A stretch of 64,000 bases of DNA, from NCBI RefSeq assembly GCF_000219535.2, contig NZ_CP007806.1, forward strand, positions 3,010,501 through 3,074,500, read 5' to 3'. The position numbers were made by a program, and so were the translations under genes. A model generated the notes under the pieces. It was not told the origin of the DNA, did not search any database, and saw only the letters and a program-made list of their open reading frames with translations. Every line of letters begins with the position of its first letter. Position 1 is the first letter of the stretch. Below, one piece after another: positions 17,854 through 26,473 of this stretch. Origin of the DNA: Brevibacillus laterosporus LMG 15441 (GTDB taxonomy: Bacteria > Bacillota > Bacilli > Brevibacillales > Brevibacillaceae).

Positions 17854-18897
17854 TTAGCAATCCTCCCCCATCCATTCAAGAACGGTAGCTGCCCAGGTAT
17901 ATCCCGTACCAGCACTTACTGCTACGACAATATCTCCCTTATGCAACAGATGCTTTTTCTGTGCAAAATGCAAACCAATGCATGGGTCTAATGCTGACAT
18001 ATGTCCATGGTGATCTAAATAAATCGCCTGATCCTCAGCTAGGCCTAGACGTTGTAATAACTCTCTAAACATGGAACGCTTGGTATGCAGTGGTAAAAGT
18101 AGCTTTATATCCTGAATGGTTTTTTCGCTCTTTTGTAGTGCTAGTTCAATCACTTTCACAAAAGCAGGAACGGATATGGGATCAAGACGCTCCTTCATGC
18201 CAGAAGGGTTCGTCACGTCAATATAATGAAGACGCTTCTCCACCGTATCGTGGCTTGCTGGATTTTTACTGCCACCCCCAGGTACCTTGACATCGTCGTG
18301 AAATGATCCATCAGTTATCACAGCTGATTGTAAAATTCGACTCTTAGAAGCTCCGCGTGTAACTAATGCAGCAGTTCCACCATCAGCGAAGTTAAACATG
18401 AACCGGGATCGCGGATTGTCGTAATCAATAATGTGCGATTCTTTACACCCAGCAACGAGCAGAATATTCCGAATGCTATTATCGGCCGTTAGCATATCCT
18501 TTGCCACCTTTAACGCGATAGGAAAGCAGGAGCTGACATTCATAATTTCAAAAGCATATGCGTTTGTAGCCCCTAGCTCATGCTGAATTTTAGCTGCACA
18601 CGACCACACGTAATAATCCTTGTGCGGGCTACCAAAATAGATAATGACATCAAGCTCTTCTGGACGAATTTTCTTTCCTACAAATGATGTAGCAGCCGCT
18701 ATCGCCAGATCAGATACGTGAAGCGTATCATCCGCTACATGTTTTTCATAAAGTCCAAACTTTTCTATGATAACGGATGCAGGAATACCTGTTTTTTGAG
18801 CGAGCAGGTCTGCTGTTTCAATGTGAGGAGGGAAATAAACACCCGTTTCCTCAATCCCAATGCTAACACTTGCTATGTTACTCTGTTTTCTATTCAT
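17854..18897 (-). CDS. KAS III (FabH)-like 3-oxoacyl synthase with an altered active site
   Basis: The ATG at 18897 overlaps the stop of the MaoC gene (ATGA) and has GGAGAAGGGGAGAAG upstream, giving 347 residues. The thiolase fold is evident. Cys124 (NVSSCFPIA) is the nucleophile and His271 (LPLHTKRSM) corresponds to the first FabH histidine. The asparagine of the usual GNTSAAS motif is replaced, reading HGHMSALDP (His299). FabH-type enzymes lacking Asn occur among specialised starter synthases and acyltransferases. The reaction is therefore likely Claisen condensation or acyl transfer on an acyl-CoA made by the neighbouring ligase, but decarboxylative condensation is less certain. Confidence 0.75.
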   Translation of the reverse strand: MNRKQSNIASVSIGIEETGVYFPPHIETADLLAQKTGIPASVIIEKFGLYEKHVADDTLHVSDLAIAAATSFVGKKIRPEELDVIIYFGSPHKDYYVWSCAAKIQHELGATNAYAFEIMNVSSCFPIALKVAKDMLTADNSIRNILLVAGCKESHIIDYDNPRSRFMFNFADGGTAALVTRGASKSRILQSAVITDGSFHDDVKVPGGGSKNPASHDTVEKRLHYIDVTNPSGMKERLDPISVPAFVKVIELALQKSEKTIQDIKLLLPLHTKRSMFRELLQRLGLAEDQAIYLDHHGHMSALDPCIGLHFAQKKHLLHKGDIVVAVSAGTGYTWAATVLEWMGEDC

Positions 18898-19307
18898 ATC
18901 TTCTCCCCTTCTCCTGGCACCACCATAGTAGCTATTCCAGTGAGAACTACTTTGCCATGTTGATTCATGCATTCTGTTACTAAAATTAATGTTCTTCGTG
19001 CTTCATTAAACTCTTTTACAGTAGCAGTGGCTGTGATGGTATCTCCAATAAACACAGGAGCCTTAAATTGCAAGGTCTGATCCTTATAAACAGACCCTTT
19101 ACCTGGCAAATGCATTCCTAGTAGACGGGATAATAGGCTAGCTGTTAGTAATCCATGGGAAATTCTCTGTCCAAACCGTGTATCACCTGCATATTCCTTA
19201 TCAACATGGATGGGATTGTAATCGCCGCTTAATCCAGCAAACATCACGAAATCTGTTTCTGTCATGGTTCGGCTAAATGAGGCACTCTGTCCAATCTTAA
19301 AACTCAT
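18894..19307 (-). CDS. MaoC/PhaJ-like (R)-specific enoyl-CoA hydratase
   Basis: A 137-residue single hot-dog-fold hydratase. The hydratase signature is present as FAGLSGDYNPIHVD, with the catalytic Asp and His, followed by the ISHGLLTASLLSRL segment. I chose the ATG at 19307 because AAGGAAGGTGA lies just upstream; a TTG eight codons earlier lacks spacing. It would interconvert 2-enoyl and (R)-3-hydroxyacyl thioesters. Its stop overlaps the start of the KAS III-like gene, indicating translational coupling. With the reductase downstream, it could move acyl chains between enoyl, hydroxy and keto levels. Confidence 0.8.
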   Translation of the reverse strand: MSFKIGQSASFSRTMTETDFVMFAGLSGDYNPIHVDKEYAGDTRFGQRISHGLLTASLLSRLLGMHLPGKGSVYKDQTLQFKAPVFIGDTITATATVKEFNEARRTLILVTECMNQHGKVVLTGIATMVVPGEGEKI

Positions 19308-19327
19308 TGTTGCAGTCACCTTCCTTA

Positions 19328-20887
19328 TCAATGATTTGATCCTATCCTTTGCAAAGCAGTTTTATTGATCTTGCCTGTCGCATTTCGAGGCAATTCAGCC
19401 AAAAAGACAAAATATTTAGGTATTTTATATTTTGCGATTTTCATTTGACACGCTTGCCGAAGTATTTCCTCTGTAAGCGTAGCACTTTCTTTTATGACTA
19501 CAAAAGCCTTTGCTACCTCACCCCATTTCTCATCTGCTACACCAACCACAGCCACTTCAGCTACTTCCGGTAATGAGCCAATCGCTTGCTCTACCTCTAA
19601 AGGGTAAATATTTTCGCCACCGGATATAATCATTTCCTTGCGACGTCCAGCAATATAGAGGAAGCCTTCTTCATCCCTTCTCGCTAAATCACCTGTATAA
19701 AACCAACCATTACGCATTGCCTTTGCCGTCTCGTTGGGTAAATTCCAATACTCCTTCATCACGTGAGGACCTTTTATTGCCAGTTCACCCACTTCCCCAT
19801 TTGGTACTTCCTGATCATGCTCATCCACTAGCCTAATTTCACAAAATAAGACAGGCTTGCCAATAGAGCCAACCTTATGGCGTGCATCCTCAGCTGAAAG
19901 CATACAAACAGTGGGGGATGTCTCGGTTAGACCAAAACCCTGTCCAAAAGGAAGCCCTCGATCCTGATAATACAAAATCAGCTCATGTGGGCAAGGGGCG
20001 CCTCCATTATAAAACCAGCGGACGGAGCTCAGGTCTGTAGTGGAAAATAATTGACTTCTTCTAAGTGCATCATGAATAGCCGGAACCCCCATGACGATTG
20101 TCACTTGATACTGTTGGATCATTTCTAAGGCTTTGTCTGGATGAAACCTGCCCACAATAACAATGCTTCCTCCTGCAAACAATGTTGGAAAAGCAAACAG
20201 TCCAATTCCTCCGATATGAAATAAGGGTAGTAATACAATGGAACGATCACTCGAAGTAATATCTAAAGAGGTCAAATTATGGATCGCATTCCAAAACATA
20301 TTTTCTTGTGTTAATACTGCTCCTTTGGGGCGTCCTGTGGTGCCAGAGGTATAGCAAATTAGATAGGGGGCTTTAGCATTCATCTTTTCATAAATGAGAG
20401 GTTGGCTTGACAACAGATTGATAGCGTTTTCAAAATCAGCTTCAATAGCAGTGGCTACTCGATCTCGTGCTTCTTCACCGGAAACATGTTTCTTGTGATC
20501 CATCCAAATAATCTGTATCAAACTCACCTTCGTTTCCAGTTGCTCGATGACAGGCTGAAATTCATGTTGTGTAAACAATACTTTGGTCCCACTATCCTCT
20601 AGCTGATAGGTGAGTTCATTTGCGGTCAATCTTATATTCAGCGGAACCGCAATACCGCCCAGCTTAGCAATAGCAAACAATAATAAAACATAGGACAGAC
20701 TATTTTGTGCTAAAATCCCTACTCGGACTCCAGCATCTACCCCACATTCCTGTTGGAGAAACCGAGCGAACTGATTCACCTTTTGCCCCATTTCCTTATA
20801 GGTAAGCTGTTGCTCTTCTGTAATGATGGCTATTCGATTAGGCGTATTCTGTGCTCGCTGGTCGATCCAGTAAGCAATCCCTTGCAT
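19328..20887 (-). CDS. Acyl-CoA synthetase / AMP-dependent ligase
   Basis: An ANL-superfamily ligase of 519 residues. Of two close ATGs I use the second, because AAAGGAGG sits six bases before it and directly abuts the first. Motifs in order are YTSGTTGRPKGAV, GFGLTETSP, YTGDL, a GRRKEMIISGGENIYP hinge and the C-terminal lysine in RNATGKINK. This is the pattern of medium- to long-chain acyl-CoA synthetases such as those behind TetR/FadR-type repressors in Bacillales. It would activate a free carboxylic acid for the downstream KAS III, MaoC and FabG proteins. No long FAAL-type insertion is evident, so CoA is the likelier acceptor than ACP, but this is not certain. Confidence 0.82.
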   Translation of the reverse strand: MQGIAYWIDQRAQNTPNRIAIITEEQQLTYKEMGQKVNQFARFLQQECGVDAGVRVGILAQNSLSYVLLLFAIAKLGGIAVPLNIRLTANELTYQLEDSGTKVLFTQHEFQPVIEQLETKVSLIQIIWMDHKKHVSGEEARDRVATAIEADFENAINLLSSQPLIYEKMNAKAPYLICYTSGTTGRPKGAVLTQENMFWNAIHNLTSLDITSSDRSIVLLPLFHIGGIGLFAFPTLFAGGSIVIVGRFHPDKALEMIQQYQVTIVMGVPAIHDALRRSQLFSTTDLSSVRWFYNGGAPCPHELILYYQDRGLPFGQGFGLTETSPTVCMLSAEDARHKVGSIGKPVLFCEIRLVDEHDQEVPNGEVGELAIKGPHVMKEYWNLPNETAKAMRNGWFYTGDLARRDEEGFLYIAGRRKEMIISGGENIYPLEVEQAIGSLPEVAEVAVVGVADEKWGEVAKAFVVIKESATLTEEILRQACQMKIAKYKIPKYFVFLAELPRNATGKINKTALQRIGSNH

Positions 20888-20906
20888 AGACATCCTCCTT
20901 TCCTAA

Positions 20907-21536
20907 TTACTTGTTCTCAGCTTTTTTCCCCATACCTTGCAGAATAAAACTCATCGCTGTTTCAAATACCTCTACCGGCACCTCTTGATTTTCCCAATAA
21001 ACCCATCTCATGCCTAAAAACTGTCCAATTGACATCAGACAATAAGCTAGTGTCTCCTTATCTAGTGAGCGAAAAGCCTTCTCCTCCATTGCAGCCGTCA
21101 AGCTTTTGATAAAGCCACTCGCCAGCTTATCATAGTACCAGCGATACAACGCCTCATCTACTAACACGGCTTGTTGTACGATCCCATATAGGTTCCGATG
21201 TTCTTTTACCCACCGAAAAAATGCTTGGAATCCAAGTCGCAAAGCTTCTTCATGGGAATGAGCTTTTATCACCTCTAGCTTAATTTGGGAACGTAAATCA
21301 CGGCTTAGTTGTCTAATTAGCTCTTCATAAATTGCTTTTTTGGAAGAAAAGTAATTATAAAAAGTGCCTTGGGCTACTTGGGCCTCTTGGGTAATCATAA
21401 CGATGGACGCTTCATAATACCCATTTGCCCCAAAGACCTGCTCGGCTGCTGTCAATAACTTTTGTCTGGTTTCTTGCCCTTTTTTTGTCATGTGTGTCAT
21501 GGCTGTTTGCCCTAGTTCTCGCTCTATTTCTGACAC
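20907..21536 (-). CDS. TetR-family transcriptional regulator of the acyl operon
   Basis: A 209-residue TetR-type regulator. The N-terminal helix-turn-helix reads ANGYYEASIVMITQEA followed by QGTFYNYFSSKKAIYEEL, as in FadR and related fatty-acid repressors. The C-terminal ligand domain is alpha-helical. The GTG at 21536 has AGAGGTGA upstream; another GTG three codons earlier has no usable spacing. It is the first gene of a minus-strand operon and is probably autoregulatory, with an acyl-CoA or pathway metabolite as inducer (inference from neighbours). Confidence 0.8.
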   Translation of the reverse strand: MSEIERELGQTAMTHMTKKGQETRQKLLTAAEQVFGANGYYEASIVMITQEAQVAQGTFYNYFSSKKAIYEELIRQLSRDLRSQIKLEVIKAHSHEEALRLGFQAFFRWVKEHRNLYGIVQQAVLVDEALYRWYYDKLASGFIKSLTAAMEEKAFRSLDKETLAYCLMSIGQFLGMRWVYWENQEVPVEVFETAMSFILQGMGKKAENK

Positions 21537-21557
21537 CTGAATCACCTCTCAGTTTTT

Positions 21558-21585
21558 ATTATAATTAATTTTCTGATTTTTTCAA
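21558..21585 (-). promoter_or_regulatory. Predicted promoter of the TetR-led acyl operon
   Basis: On the minus strand TTGAAA (21585-21580) and TATAAT (21563-21558) are 16 bases apart, a near-consensus sigma-A promoter. It lies 22 bases before the chosen GTG. TCAG and CTGA flank the -10 as a loose dyad, but I see no clear TetR operator palindrome. Confidence 0.6.
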
Positions 21586-21653
21586 TATTTTTATCCTTTA
21601 AAAAGGACAGAGTGCAGATTATTCTGACTCACTTCATCCCTTTCCTGCCCGAA

Positions 21654-22066
21654 TTAGCTTATTGGTTTGACCTTATCTACTTCAACGATTTTTTCTTTGA
21701 TTAAAGCCGCTATTGCCTTATATTGAGCATCTCCATTCTTTACAAAGGAGACTTGGTAGCATATGTCATTTTCTAGCCAAAAATAAGAGATGATATCCGG
21801 CTCACTTGACGAGCTCATTTCCTCATCAATTTTATATGGCTCCGTATTGAGTACTTCCCTGCCCTCTATGATTACCGGTGTAACTTTAGCAACGAATTTC
21901 TTGCCATCTATCCGCTCGAAAGGAGCATCCCGCTCTTTTTCATATTCGTATACATTTTTTTGTCCTTGATTTGTTTGTAAGAAAACCCTGAAATTCCGTC
22001 TGTTTTCTTGTTTATTTGTACTAAATAAAGCTCAGGATATGGGGGAACTCGGAATCGCTCATCTCT
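21654..22066 (-). pseudogene. Degenerate remnant of an unidentified gene
   Basis: Readable coding sequence without a start and with a frame break. One frame gives VPPYPELYLVQINK near 22050-22010. The reading then continues in another frame as NKQENRRNFRVFLQTN and runs about 120 residues to a TAA at 21654. That part includes KFVAKVTPVIIEGREVL and SYFWLENDICYQVSFVKNG. Stops precede both frames. The composition looks like a genuine former protein, but I do not recognise the family. This explains most of the otherwise empty 21.6-22.1 kb stretch. Confidence 0.55.
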
Positions 22067-22107
22067 TTACATAATTCCCGAGAGCAATATACCAATAAGC
22101 TACTAAA

Positions 22108-22160
22108 ATATAAAATCCCCTCCCAAGCGAAAATTAACGCTATCAGGAAGGGAAGTTTTA
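22108..22160 (-). terminator. Probable terminator after pabA
   Basis: On the minus strand AAAACTTCCCTTCC pairs imperfectly with GGGAGGGGATTTTA, and an inner AGCG/CGCT stem closes the loop. An AT-rich tail (TATATTTTAG) follows. It lies about 25 bases after the pabA stop. Confidence 0.5.
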
Positions 22161-22184
22161 TCATGCAGCCCCATGATGTTCAAC

Positions 22185-22835
22185 TTACATGACTAGACAT
22201 TTTGGATGGAGGGTTTCATTCTCAAAGTCCTCTAGCTGTGCTTTTTTTGAAGAATGATATTTTCTGGTCAGTTCTGTAAAGTTTTCAACTAATTGCTGGC
22301 CAAATTCAGTACAAATTGACTCAGGGTGAAACTGTACTCCCCAAATAGGCCGCTCTTTATGGCGCAATCCCATAATGATACCATCACTTGTCCATGCCGT
22401 TTTCTCAAGGCATTCAGGGAGTCTATCCTCAACTATTAGAGAATGATAACGAACCACCTGAAAGCCTTGTGGAATTCCACTAAACAACGCTGAATGATTA
22501 TGCCATATGTTGCTTAATCTCCCATGCATCGCCTCTGGTGCATGAATGATTTTTGCACCAAATATATGACCAATTCCCTGATGCCCCAGACAGACCCCTA
22601 AAATGGGAACTTCAGCTTTAAGCAAAGCGTCTCTACAAATCCCAAAATCCTTTACATTTGCCGGGGTTCCTGGTCCAGGTGAAATGACAATGTTATCAAA
22701 CGACAGGTTCTGTAATTCCGACCATGTAAATTGATCGTTACGAACGACTGTTGGCAACACTCCACTTGTAGACGCGAAAAGTTGATAAAGATTGAACGTA
22801 TAGGAATCATAGTTGTCAATTAATAAGGTCTTCAC
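22185..22835 (-). CDS. pabA: Aminodeoxychorismate synthase glutamine amidotransferase subunit
   Basis: A class I glutamine amidotransferase of 216 residues starting at a GTG behind GAGAGGAG. The catalytic triad is complete: Cys82 (GVCLGHQG), His170 and Glu172 (GVQFHPES). The oxyanion-hole segment SPGPGTP is present near residue 52. It supplies ammonia to a chorismate-utilising partner. The divergent neighbour is PabB-type, so 4-amino-4-deoxychorismate for p-aminobenzoate and folate is the likely product, although PabA/TrpG proteins can serve both partners. Here pabA and pabB are transcribed away from each other, whereas in Bacillus they are usually in one operon. No pabC is in the neighbourhood. 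Confidence 0.85.
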   Translation of the reverse strand: MKTLLIDNYDSYTFNLYQLFASTSGVLPTVVRNDQFTWSELQNLSFDNIVISPGPGTPANVKDFGICRDALLKAEVPILGVCLGHQGIGHIFGAKIIHAPEAMHGRLSNIWHNHSALFSGIPQGFQVVRYHSLIVEDRLPECLEKTAWTSDGIIMGLRHKERPIWGVQFHPESICTEFGQQLVENFTELTRKYHSSKKAQLEDFENETLHPKCLVM

Positions 22836-23070
22836 AGTCTTTACTCCTCTCCACTGCAAAAGGGCATCCTCACATTATACTGGGATTATTTTTTCGAAAA
22901 TGTATGGTTTCAGGAAACATGCTGTATCAATCATACGTGAATTTAGACGATCAATAAATCTTTTTAGGATAAGTAATTCCATCCAGATGCTCTTGATGCG
23001 TTTACAAGTCTTTAAGACTCCTCAAAAATAATTTTGCAATTGGTATCAATTTTATGTAACTATCAAAGGG

Positions 23071-23104
23071 AGGAAATTTCCTACACACAATAATTACGTA
23101 ATTA
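23071..23104. promoter_or_regulatory. Two perfect palindromes upstream of pabB
   Basis: AGGAAATTTCCT (23071-23082) and TAATTACGTAATTA (23091-23104) are both perfect palindromes, separated by eight bases. They end nine bases before the pabB ribosome binding site AAGGAG. In this position they could be operator sites for a dimeric regulator. No regulator of known pab specificity is adjacent. The remaining pabA-pabB intergenic sequence shows no other obvious element. Confidence 0.4.
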
Positions 23105-23127
23105 ACATATACAAGGAGATGTGTATT

Positions 23128-24660
23128 TTGTCTAACATTCCGCCTCATTCAATTGTCCCTCAGGGAATATCTCACAAAAAGACAGATACATGCCCAACTG
23201 TCAAGGTTATCAGCCGAAAAGTAACGATGTATGTAGAACCAGAAAGAGTCTTTCTTCACTTATTCGCAAAAGAAACATATACATACTGGTTAGATAGCAA
23301 TCATGTAGAATCAAATTTGTCACGTTTTTCATTTATGGGAACGAACGATGGTCCATTAAGCCGGGTTATTTCCTATGAAACAGCGACCAAACAGATCAAA
23401 ATAAAAGATTCTACGGGCCAAACTGAAGTCACTGAGAGCATTTTTGATTATTTAGACCGCGAATTATATAGCATGCAACAAGAATCTACTGAATTGCCTT
23501 TTGATTTTAACGGAGGGTTCGTTGGTTACTTTGGCTATGAATTAAAAGCAGAATGCGGTGCTTCCCTACACCACACCGCAGCAACCCCTGACGCAATGTT
23601 TATCTATGCCGATCGACTGCTTGCTTTTGATCATCAGGAAAAGTGTATCTATTTGGTTAGCATTGTACCCATTCATGATCCTGCTTCAGCTGACCTGTGG
23701 TTTGAAAGTATGGAACAAAAACTAAAAAACCTTCCCCTACAGCCAGCTTTAGAAATTCCCAATACAGGTGATGTCAAGCAACCGCTTTCCTTTCACTTAA
23801 GTCAATCGCACTCACAATATGTAGATAGCATAGAGGCATGCAAGCAATATATTTTAGACGGTGAAACATATGAAATTTGTTTAACGAACCGAATTCATAC
23901 GCGGGAGAATTTCGATCCAATGTTGACGTACCGAATTCTACGCGAGATTAATCCAGCTCCTTACTCTGCTTTTTTCAAGTTTCACGACCTAAGTATCCTA
24001 TGTTCATCTCCAGAGAGGTTCTTAAAAATCGATCAAAATCGATTGGTTGAGGCCAAGCCTATAAAAGGCACCATAGCACGCGGCTCTGATTCCGAGGAGG
24101 ATATGCGTCTTGCAGAACAATTACGCAGCAGTGAGAAGGATCGGGCCGAAAATCTCATGATTGTTGACCTGTTGCGCAATGATTTAGGCCTAGTATGTGA
24201 AACGGGAAGCATTCGTGTTCCCAAATTAATGGCTATTGAATCCTATCAAACGGTACACCAAATGGTATCTACAATTCAAGGAACACTCAGACCTGAGCTG
24301 TCAGGAATCGATTGCATACGTGCTGCTTTTCCTGGAGGTTCAATGACCGGGGCTCCGAAATTGCGTACAATGACATTCATCGACGAATTGGAAACCAACG
24401 CTCGGGGCATCTATTCTGGTGCTATTGGATTTCTAGGGTTAAACGGAACAATTGACCTCAATATTGTCATACGAACCATTGTAATGTCTCCTCAAACAAC
24501 GACAATAGGTGTAGGAGGCGCCATTGTAAGTCTCTCTGATCCCGAACAGGAATTTGAAGAAATTTTGTTAAAAGGACATGCTTTGATCAAAGCACTAACC
24601 ATTTCACGTTATGGCAAATTTGACGATCAGCTATGGACGTTACATGAGACGAAGGCCTAA
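23128..24660 (+). CDS. pabB: Aminodeoxychorismate synthase component I
   Basis: A 510-residue chorismate-binding enzyme. I use the TTG at 23128 because AAGGAG lies nine bases upstream; the earlier in-frame ATG directly abuts that site. The C-terminal chorismate-binding domain has EAKPIKGTIARG, whose lysine is the PabB marker (anthranilate synthases have Ala), and FPGGSMTGAPK followed by RGIYSGAIGF. The N-terminal half is a typical TrpE/PabB N-domain with FNGGFVGYFGYELK. It would convert chorismate plus ammonia to 4-amino-4-deoxychorismate with the PabA protein encoded divergently. The position next to secondary-metabolite genes leaves open a specialised role. Confidence 0.85.
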   Translation: MSNIPPHSIVPQGISHKKTDTCPTVKVISRKVTMYVEPERVFLHLFAKETYTYWLDSNHVESNLSRFSFMGTNDGPLSRVISYETATKQIKIKDSTGQTEVTESIFDYLDRELYSMQQESTELPFDFNGGFVGYFGYELKAECGASLHHTAATPDAMFIYADRLLAFDHQEKCIYLVSIVPIHDPASADLWFESMEQKLKNLPLQPALEIPNTGDVKQPLSFHLSQSHSQYVDSIEACKQYILDGETYEICLTNRIHTRENFDPMLTYRILREINPAPYSAFFKFHDLSILCSSPERFLKIDQNRLVEAKPIKGTIARGSDSEEDMRLAEQLRSSEKDRAENLMIVDLLRNDLGLVCETGSIRVPKLMAIESYQTVHQMVSTIQGTLRPELSGIDCIRAAFPGGSMTGAPKLRTMTFIDELETNARGIYSGAIGFLGLNGTIDLNIVIRTIVMSPQTTTIGVGGAIVSLSDPEQEFEEILLKGHALIKALTISRYGKFDDQLWTLHETKA

Positions 24661-24875
24661 GTACGCATATAACCCAAAGATCAGTACTTAGAACATGAAT
24701 GATAACGACAGCTCTAATGTATTTACTTTTTTACCATTTAGTTATCAGCTATCTATCATTGTACCTTTTTGATGGCGAGACGGTTGTGAAAATGACAGTA
24801 ACTCTCCTTCAAAAAGGTCCTCTCGTCTTCTCGCCTCTGACTGTAGACAGTAATAAACCAGAACAATGCTTCCCT

Positions 24876-25340
24876 CTACTCTAAGTATAACCGTCCTAAA
24901 AAGCTTGCAGAGACTGGTTGTTTATGTAGTTCCCTTGCCCAGACAGATAATTGACCAATATGATGAATTTCATGAGCAATAACATGGTGTAAAATCTCTC
25001 TTACTGTAAACCTTCCTTGATCCCATGGAACTATTACTATGGTGTTTAGTAAAACATGTACATCTGTCTTCAAAAATCCCTCATGTTCGGTACGACATGT
25101 ATCAGAGAGGGATTTCACTTTTTCTATGGTAGGATAGTCCCCACATTGCAAAGCAACATCCTGTTCTCCCCGGATAGCCCGAATCCAACTATATTCCACA
25201 TCAATAATATGTAAAAGCGTATTTAGTATATTGTCTACGCCCCCAACTTGGTTCATCAGTAGCTCTTCTGTAGTCAGTTGCTTGCACCATTCTAACCATT
25301 CATCTCTAACCTGCCAATTATACTGAAAAAATGCAAACAT
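24876..25340 (-). CDS. DinB/YfiT-family protein
   Basis: A 154-residue four-helix protein. The ATG at 25340 has GAGGTGA at good spacing; the open frame extends further upstream without initiation signals. The DinB metal-site pattern is visible: His in LLHIIDVEYSWI, and the HHVIAHEIHHIGQL helix with two histidines. Family members are metal-dependent and include thiol transferases (bacillithiol-dependent in Bacilli) as well as many of unknown function. It stands alone between convergent and divergent neighbours, so the context gives no specific substrate. Confidence 0.78.
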   Translation of the reverse strand: MFAFFQYNWQVRDEWLEWCKQLTTEELLMNQVGGVDNILNTLLHIIDVEYSWIRAIRGEQDVALQCGDYPTIEKVKSLSDTCRTEHEGFLKTDVHVLLNTIVIVPWDQGRFTVREILHHVIAHEIHHIGQLSVWARELHKQPVSASFLGRLYLE

Positions 25341-25578
25341 GAAAATCACCTCTTCACTAGAATGGAAATACAGATGTATCACGTCACCAAACCCAAACAA
25401 ACGTTCTTTTATTATAAAATGAATATTCAAACAAAACAAATATAAAATCGTCAATTATCATTACTAACCGAAACAATTTACTGAATTTTCAAAATAAAAA
25501 ATGGATTATTTTTTTGTATTGCTGTAATATGTTTTTACACTACAAAAATTGCATTTTCTACATTTTAGAGGTGATGAT

Positions 25579-26130
25579 TTGGAGAGTATATATGAGAAAA
25601 TAAGAAGCATTCGCTTACAAAAGGGATTAACGCTTAAAGATCTGAGCGAAAAGTCAGGTTTCTCGATCAGTTTTTTATCACAAGTAGAGAGAGGCAACAG
25701 TTCGCTCGCTATTACCTCCCTTCAAAAAATTGCGGAGAGTTTACAGGTTCCCATTACTTATTTTTTTGAATCTAAAAAAGCTAACAAATATGCCACACAC
25801 GTTAAAGATCGACATCCGTTTCGAATAGAAGGATCTCCTAGTATCTATACCCGATTAGGTGGAGATTTTCCTGAGAGAACGATGGAGCCCCTGCTAACGA
25901 TATTGCCTCCCGGTCAAACCCGCCATGTCAGTTTTCACCATGCTGGAGAAGAATTTTACTACGTCCTAGAAGGAACCATGACCATTTGTGTTGACGAAAC
26001 AGAGTATATCCTCAAAAAAGGCGACACAATCCACTTCCCTTCCACATTAGAACACACTTGGTTCAATCCATCAGATAACGAAGAGACCCATGTCCTATCA
26101 GTCCTAACCCCGGTTATTTTTAAAAGCTAA
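25579..26130 (+). CDS. XRE-family regulator with C-terminal cupin domain
   Basis: 183 residues from a TTG behind AGAGGTGAT. The N-terminal helix-turn-helix covers about residues 3-60 (IRSIRLQKGLTLKDLSEKSG, then SFLSQVERGNSSLAITSLQ). The C-terminal cupin at about 110-180 has the metal-type motif HHAGEEFYYVLEGTM and the second histidine in STLEHTWFNP. This HTH-cupin architecture is found in regulators of amino-acid and polyamine metabolism. Directly downstream is the broken start of an M24 peptidase gene, a common partner of such regulators, so the regulator may have lost its target. Confidence 0.8.
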   Translation: MESIYEKIRSIRLQKGLTLKDLSEKSGFSISFLSQVERGNSSLAITSLQKIAESLQVPITYFFESKKANKYATHVKDRHPFRIEGSPSIYTRLGGDFPERTMEPLLTILPPGQTRHVSFHHAGEEFYYVLEGTMTICVDETEYILKKGDTIHFPSTLEHTWFNPSDNEETHVLSVLTPVIFKS

Positions 26131-26195
26131 CACCCTACAATCATCTAAATCCAGCTTGTCATGTTTATCACAATTCAAGAAAGAATGGTGATCTG

Positions 26196-26297
26196 ATGAA
26201 ATCAAGAATAGAGCATCTCTACCTCTATATGGAAAAAGAGGCAATCGACGTACTATTGATAACCCTTCCTAAAAATGTTTACTATTTCACCGGCTAG
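26196..26297 (+). pseudogene. Broken N-terminal fragment of an M24 (Xaa-Pro) peptidase gene
   Basis: An ATG-led frame of 33 residues (MKSRIEHLYLYMEKEAIDV, then LLITLPKNVYYFTG) stops at a TAG where family members continue with FxSDPHER-like sequence. This matches the N-terminal beta-strand of Xaa-Pro aminopeptidases and creatinase-like proteins. Sequence soon after the stop (RSDDSSLNPAA) still looks coding but ends quickly. The rest of the gene is missing. The stretch 26131-26473 holds only this remnant and the terminator. Confidence 0.6.
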
Positions 26298-26394
26298 CGC
26301 TCAGATGACTCTTCTCTAAACCCAGCCGCGTGATAGAGGTAGGCAAATAAAAGGAGGTTCATTGAATAGATCAATCGTTATTGACGTTAAATAA

Positions 26395-26439
26395 AAAAAG
26401 GATAGAGCATAGCCATTCATCAGCTCGCTCTATCCTTTT
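26395..26439 (-). terminator. Terminator of the sucCD transcript
   Basis: AAAAGGATAGAGC pairs perfectly with GCTCTATCCTTTT around an 18-base loop. A-rich and T-rich flanks make it potentially bidirectional. It is 35 bases after the sucD stop. Confidence 0.85.
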
Positions 26440-26473
26440 ACAACCCCTAATCTACTAGCTTAGCTAGATTCGA

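Noticed and set aside
24699-24884. Plus-strand frame of 61 codons after pabB
   Set aside because: No ribosome binding site and no family resemblance; the gap holds only a weak inverted repeat (GGCGAGA...TCTCGCC).
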